DNA from: an uncultured Bacteroidales bacterium
GTDB taxonomy: Bacteria > Bacteroidota > Bacteroidia > Bacteroidales > Paludibacteraceae
Assembly (NCBI GenBank): GCA_902769535.1
Contig: CACXPH010000002.1
Coordinates: 62,001 to 126,000, forward strand
Length of the DNA: 64,000 bases
Direction of reading: 5' to 3'
Position 1 is the first letter of the stretch, and every line of letters begins with the position of its first letter. A model generated the notes under the pieces. The model was not told the DNA's origin. It worked only from the letters and a program-made list of their open reading frames with translations, and searched no databases. Positions 60,443-64,000 of the stretch are shown here, in pieces. The translations under genes were made by a program, and so were the position numbers.

Positions 60443-62980
60443 TTAACGCAGTGTAGCATGGAACTTCTCTTCAAATGTAGCCTTCAGGCGGTTCATGATA
60501 TTCTCTATCTGCGTGTCCTTGAGCGTGTTCTCCGCATCTTGGAGAATGAACGAGAGGGCATAGGATTTCTTACCTGCCTCCAGGTTCTTGCCTTCATACA
60601 CATCGAACAGGAACACGTTCTTGAGCAACTTCTTCTCCGTTGCAAAGGCCGCACGTGCCAGGTCTCCGAACTCCACGCTCTTATCCACGAGCAGCGCGAA
60701 GTCACGCTTCACTTCCGGATACTTCGGCAGGTCGGTAATGACGGCCTTGTATTGCTTGTTCTGCTTGAGCAGTTGCGTCCAATCGAGGTCGGCATAGAAC
60801 ACCTCTTGGTCGATATCGAACGCTTTGAGTTGCTTGCGAGCCACGATACCGATAAAGCCTAAGGCCTTGCCGTTAGCGGCTTTGAGCACCAGGCCGTCGG
60901 AGAACAGTTCGTTCTCCAGACGCTCGATGGTCAGTTTGTTGAGGTCAACTCCCAAGCGCAAGAAGATATTGTTCACGTACGCGTGCAACTGGTAGAAACT
61001 CGTCTTTTCCTCTTTGCGTACCCAAGTCTGCGCGGCTTTGTTTCCCGTCAACCAGAGTCCGATATGCGGTTCTTCGCTGTAAGCGGCGAGGGGATCTGCG
61101 TCGAGTCCTTTCAACTTTAAACTTTCAATTTTCAACTTGTCATAGTGATAGCAATTACCGAACTCATAGAACTTAAGGTCGCTGTTCTTACGGTTGGCGT
61201 TACGGGCTATCGACTCAAGACCACCGAAGAGTAGGGTTTGACGCATTACGCCTAGATCGCTACTCAGCGGATTCATGATCTTCACGCACGTGTCCAGCGT
61301 CAGGCTCTGCAGCGGTTCGTAGTAACTAACCTTGGTCAACGAGTTATTAAGTATCTCATTGAAGCCCTGTGCGGTCAGTTGCTCGGCGATACGGCGACGC
61401 AGTTTCTCCGGATCGGGCTTGAGACCATATGCCAAACTAGTGTTCAGCTTCTCCGGGAACTCCACGTTGTCATAGCCGTATATACGAAGTATATCTTCTA
61501 CTACGTCGCACTCACGCTGTACATCCACGCGGTAACGCGGAACTTCCAATTTCCAATTTCCATTCTCCAATTTCTCAACGATCTTGATTTCAAGAGCGTT
61601 GAGAATGGTCTCTATCGTCTCCTCTCCAATCGCCTTACCGATCAGGCTGTTTACACGGTTGATATCTATCGTCACCGGCCACGGAGCAAAAGGTAATTCG
61701 TAATTTTTAATTTTTAATTCTTCATTTGCAATGACATCTGTGATGTCCATTGCCACCTCTCCGCCTGCCACTTCCTGAATCAGCAACGCCGCACGTTTGA
61801 GCACGTAGATCGTGTTGTTCGGGTCGCAACCACGCTCGTAGCGGAACGATGCATCGGTCTGCAGTTGATGACGACGGCTGGTCTTACGGATGGTCACAGG
61901 ATCGAAATACGCACTCTCCAGGAACACGTTCTTCGTCTTCTCCGTCACACCGCTCTCCAGACCACCGAACACACCGGCGATACACATCGCTTCGTCGCTG
62001 TTGGCGATCATCAAGTCGCGTGCGTCCATCTCGCGCTCTACGCCGTCCAGCGTCGTGAATTTCTCACCGGCCTTGGCATAACGCACATGGATCTCGTTAC
62101 CCTTAATCTTATCGGCATCGAACGCGTGCAGCGCTTGACCGCACTCGTGCAGCACGAAGTTCGTTACGTCCACCACGTTGTTGATGGGTCTCAGACCGAT
62201 GGCGAGCAGGCTGTTCTTGAGCCACTCCGGGCTCTCCTTGATCGTCACACCCTTGATGCTCACGCCCGAATACCTCGGACAAGCGTCCGGCGCATCTACA
62301 ACCACCTTGATTTTTAATTCTTCATTTTTAATTTTTAATTCATCAAACGCCTCTACAGAGGGCTTTTTTAATTCGTAATTTTTAATTTTTAATTCGCTAC
62401 TATGCGCAGCATAGTACGCATACAGATCCCTCGCTACGCCAAAATGACTTGCCGCGTCGGAGCGGTTCGGGGTGATATCGACCTCAATGATCGTGTCGTT
62501 CTCCACGTGGTAATACTCGGCCGCGGTTATACCAACCGGTGTGTCGGCGGGCAGCACGATGATACCGGCATGGTCCGTACCTACACCGATCTCGTCCTCT
62601 GCGCAGATCATACCCCAGCTATCCTCGCCGCGCAGCTTACCTTTCTTGATGGTGAATGACTGATCGCCGTCATACAGCACCGTGCCTACGGTTGCTACGA
62701 TCACTTTTTGTCCCGCTGCTACGTTCGGCGCACCGCACACGATAGGCAAGGGTTCGCCTTCACCGATATTCACTTTGGTAATGTGCAGATGGTCCGAATT
62801 AGGATGCGCCTCGCACGTCAGCACTTCGCCGACCACCAGGCCTTTCAAGCCCCCTTTGATCGTCTCTACGGTCTCTACCGTACCTACCTCCAGGCCAATA
62901 GAGGTCAAAATCTTTGCTACCGTCTCTGCATCGTCCTGCAGGTTAATGTAGCGTTTAAGCCATTTGTACGAAATATTCAT
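60443..62980 (-). CDS. pheT: Phenylalanine-tRNA ligase beta subunit, carrying in-frame repeat inserts
   Basis: The 845-aa protein has the B1 tRNA-binding EMAP-like domain (GLVVGEVLTCEAHPNSDHLHITKVNIG), the B3/B4 region (CPRYSGVSIKGVTIKESPEWLKNSLLAIGLRPINNVVDVTNFVLHECGQALHAFD), B5 (TIDINRVNSLIGKAIGEE) and C-terminal FDX-ACB (DLPKYPEVKRDFALLVDKSVEFGDL). With PheS it charges tRNA-Phe. Five repeat arrays lie in frame, giving ELKIKNYELKK, DELKIKNEELKIKV, NEELKIKNYELPF, KLENGNWKLEV and KLKIESLKLKG, all between domains or in loops. It heads the minus-strand operon from the promoter at 63016. Confidence 0.95.
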   Translation of the reverse strand: MNISYKWLKRYINLQDDAETVAKILTSIGLEVGTVETVETIKGGLKGLVVGEVLTCEAHPNSDHLHITKVNIGEGEPLPIVCGAPNVAAGQKVIVATVGTVLYDGDQSFTIKKGKLRGEDSWGMICAEDEIGVGTDHAGIIVLPADTPVGITAAEYYHVENDTIIEVDITPNRSDAASHFGVARDLYAYYAAHSSELKIKNYELKKPSVEAFDELKIKNEELKIKVVVDAPDACPRYSGVSIKGVTIKESPEWLKNSLLAIGLRPINNVVDVTNFVLHECGQALHAFDADKIKGNEIHVRYAKAGEKFTTLDGVEREMDARDLMIANSDEAMCIAGVFGGLESGVTEKTKNVFLESAYFDPVTIRKTSRRHQLQTDASFRYERGCDPNNTIYVLKRAALLIQEVAGGEVAMDITDVIANEELKIKNYELPFAPWPVTIDINRVNSLIGKAIGEETIETILNALEIKIVEKLENGNWKLEVPRYRVDVQRECDVVEDILRIYGYDNVEFPEKLNTSLAYGLKPDPEKLRRRIAEQLTAQGFNEILNNSLTKVSYYEPLQSLTLDTCVKIMNPLSSDLGVMRQTLLFGGLESIARNANRKNSDLKFYEFGNCYHYDKLKIESLKLKGLDADPLAAYSEEPHIGLWLTGNKAAQTWVRKEEKTSFYQLHAYVNNIFLRLGVDLNKLTIERLENELFSDGLVLKAANGKALGFIGIVARKQLKAFDIDQEVFYADLDWTQLLKQNKQYKAVITDLPKYPEVKRDFALLVDKSVEFGDLARAAFATEKKLLKNVFLFDVYEGKNLEAGKKSYALSFILQDAENTLKDTQIENIMNRLKATFEEKFHATLR
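61109..61140. repeat. In-frame heptamer array (CTTTCAA) in pheT
   Basis: Four 7-bp units encode DKLKIESLKLKG. Confidence 0.85.
61543..61577. repeat. In-frame heptamer array (CCAATTT) in pheT
   Basis: Four 7-bp units encode EKLENGNWKLEV. Confidence 0.85.
61694..61725. repeat. In-frame heptamer array (TTAATTC) in pheT
   Basis: Four 7-bp units encode NEELKIKNYEL in front of domain B5. Confidence 0.88.
62310..62395. repeat. Two neighbouring in-frame heptamer arrays (TTAATTT/TTAATTC) in pheT
   Basis: Arrays at 62310-62342 and 62366-62395 encode DELKIKNEELKIKV and SELKIKNYELKK, separated by PSVEAF. Confidence 0.9.
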
Positions 62981-63015
62981 GTGTCTTTAATTTATGTTCA
63001 AAACCTTTGCGGCTG

Positions 63016-63046
63016 CAAAATTACTACAAATTTTTCAAATTTGCAA
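63016..63046 (-). promoter_or_regulatory. Promoter of the pheT operon
   Basis: On the minus strand: TTG (63044-63046), 20 bp, TAATTTTG (63016-63023), 36 bp before the pheT start. Confidence 0.78.
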
Positions 63047-63090
63047 GAATTTAGACAAAAAATATCGTCTATGCTTGCATAAGCAGTATG

Positions 63091-63990
63091 TCACAGACAG
63101 TGGCAGGTACGCTTGGCTGCTTTAAGCGGATCGTAGGGCGAGATGGCGTAGGAGATCTTGATACCAAGGTCGTACATTCCTACATTCGTGACTAACTTAC
63201 TGCCTTGTCGATTGGCCTCAATGACCGGCGTTAGGATGCGTTGCAGCGGGAATCCGTCGCGAGTATCCGTGAGCATGATCAGGCTCTCGGTACTTGCCGT
63301 AGGAGCCGTGTAGTTCGTCAGACAATAGTCGAAATACGCACCGATGATCAGATACGAGCGGTGGTTCGTTGCCTCCGTGTGGATGGCAAAGGAGTAGTTG
63401 AGTTCTGCACTAAGCCACCATTGCACTTTCGGCAGGGTCAGTTGACCGGAATTCGTCGTGCTGAAATCCCGCGAAGCGGCTAACGGATACGACTCATAGA
63501 CTGTATTCTCATACGCCGGATAAGTGACAGACAATGCCGCATGGTCCACCGTCTGTTCCCACGTTGTGCTGAGCGGGAAGACCGCTTTGGCGCCGACAAG
63601 GAAGATAAACCCGTCTTGCGCAACAGCTATTTGCAGCGGGATACCGACCGACCATGTATGGTATCGTTCACGGAGCGTGCCTATCGAATACGCAATAACC
63701 ATCTGCTGGTTGTCCACATCGATAGTGGAGTAGGCGTCCTCGTAGTCGGTCTTACCAAAGCCTGAAGCATGGTGGTCAATCGTCAGACCCGTTCGCACAC
63801 CGATCACACGCGGCGAGAGGTAGTTATAATAGAGGTGTGCACCTCCATGCCAACCCATCTGCGTGTGTACGTACTCCGGTTGAGCTCTCAAACCCGCCAA
63901 GCCGCCGTGCAGACCCATCTCGAAGAGGCTCTCTGCCTGTACCAACAGCGGCATTAGAAGCATCACTATGTTAACGAAGCTTCTTCTCAT
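63091..63990 (-). CDS. Outer-membrane beta-barrel protein, unknown function
   Basis: The 299-aa protein has a signal peptide (MRRSFVNIVMLLMPLLVQAES) and alternating hydrophobic strands (GWHGGAHLYYNYLSPRVIGVRTGLTIDHH, VGIPLQIAVAQDGFIFLVGAKAVF, SYLIIGAYFDYCLTNYT, LGIKISYAIS), as in small outer-membrane barrels. The end is unusual: SPYDPLKAAKRTCHCL, with two Cys and no terminal aromatic residue. The ATG at 63990 is 10 bp from the window edge, so promoter and upstream neighbours cannot be seen. I do not recognise a family. Confidence 0.7.
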   Translation of the reverse strand: MRRSFVNIVMLLMPLLVQAESLFEMGLHGGLAGLRAQPEYVHTQMGWHGGAHLYYNYLSPRVIGVRTGLTIDHHASGFGKTDYEDAYSTIDVDNQQMVIAYSIGTLRERYHTWSVGIPLQIAVAQDGFIFLVGAKAVFPLSTTWEQTVDHAALSVTYPAYENTVYESYPLAASRDFSTTNSGQLTLPKVQWWLSAELNYSFAIHTEATNHRSYLIIGAYFDYCLTNYTAPTASTESLIMLTDTRDGFPLQRILTPVIEANRQGSKLVTNVGMYDLGIKISYAISPYDPLKAAKRTCHCL

Positions 63991-64000
63991 ACCATATTCG

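Overview
The window looks like a chromosomal segment of an uncultured Bacteroidales (Bacteroidota) bacterium, probably a gut or rumen type. The evidence is twelve promoters of the Bacteroidota form (TTG or TTTG, exactly 20 bp, then TAnnTTTG), lipoproteins and secreted proteins in the style of that phylum, type IX secretion (T9SS) parts and cargo (PorD, PorE, a gliding-type C-terminal domain, short sorting-like tails), Bacteroidota families (DUF4831, DUF5723, GldF, bactofilin) and a PGDH with Lys in place of the catalytic His. No tRNA, rRNA, prophage, IS element or CRISPR array was recognised.

Layout. 1-8133: end of a secreted pectate lyase, converging on a minus-strand operon of a large lipoprotein, a DUF5723/TSP3 outer-membrane protein, yebC and rsmG; then a RecD-like helicase. 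8184-8330: SRP RNA gene on the plus strand. 8335-11238: subtilase and rlmD. 11358-11893: small lipoprotein. 11925-33388: sixteen co-directional minus-strand genes (amidase, TraB-like, TPR, PBP1A, hemW, rarA, recN, porD, DUF4831, aroE, tilS, ettA, folA, thyA, porE, DUF1015) with no internal promoter that I can see. 33566-35300: bactofilin and, divergently, a BspA-type leucine-rich-repeat protein. 35310-43820: an AT-rich glycan cluster behind a roughly 420-nt structured leader (glf, acyltransferase, three glycosyltransferases, a duplicated 69-aa gene, an AAA ATPase, a decayed glycosyltransferase), bracketed by 28-bp imperfect direct repeats. 44264-55981: GNAT fusion and BI-1 protein, then a plus-strand run of a small membrane protein, OmpH, Wzi-like, oadA-like, serC, serA, a type-B T9SS cargo protein and an M3 peptidase. 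56010-56207: a promoter-terminator unit with no ORF, a candidate ncRNA. 56295-63046: pheT, prfC, nucleoside MFS, gldF and phosphodiesterase operon. 63091-63990: outer-membrane protein.

The most unusual property is not a single locus. The window is dotted with about forty short degenerate tandem arrays of unrelated sequence that nearly all share a period of 7 bp (some 8, four of 11). They sit at gene junctions and start codons and also lie in frame inside conserved genes (pheT, recD-like, rlmD, aroE, the DUF1015 gene). In three genes they encode the hydrophobic core of the signal peptide. This and the ORF-less structured transcription unit at 56.0-56.2 kb are the best candidates for something undescribed.
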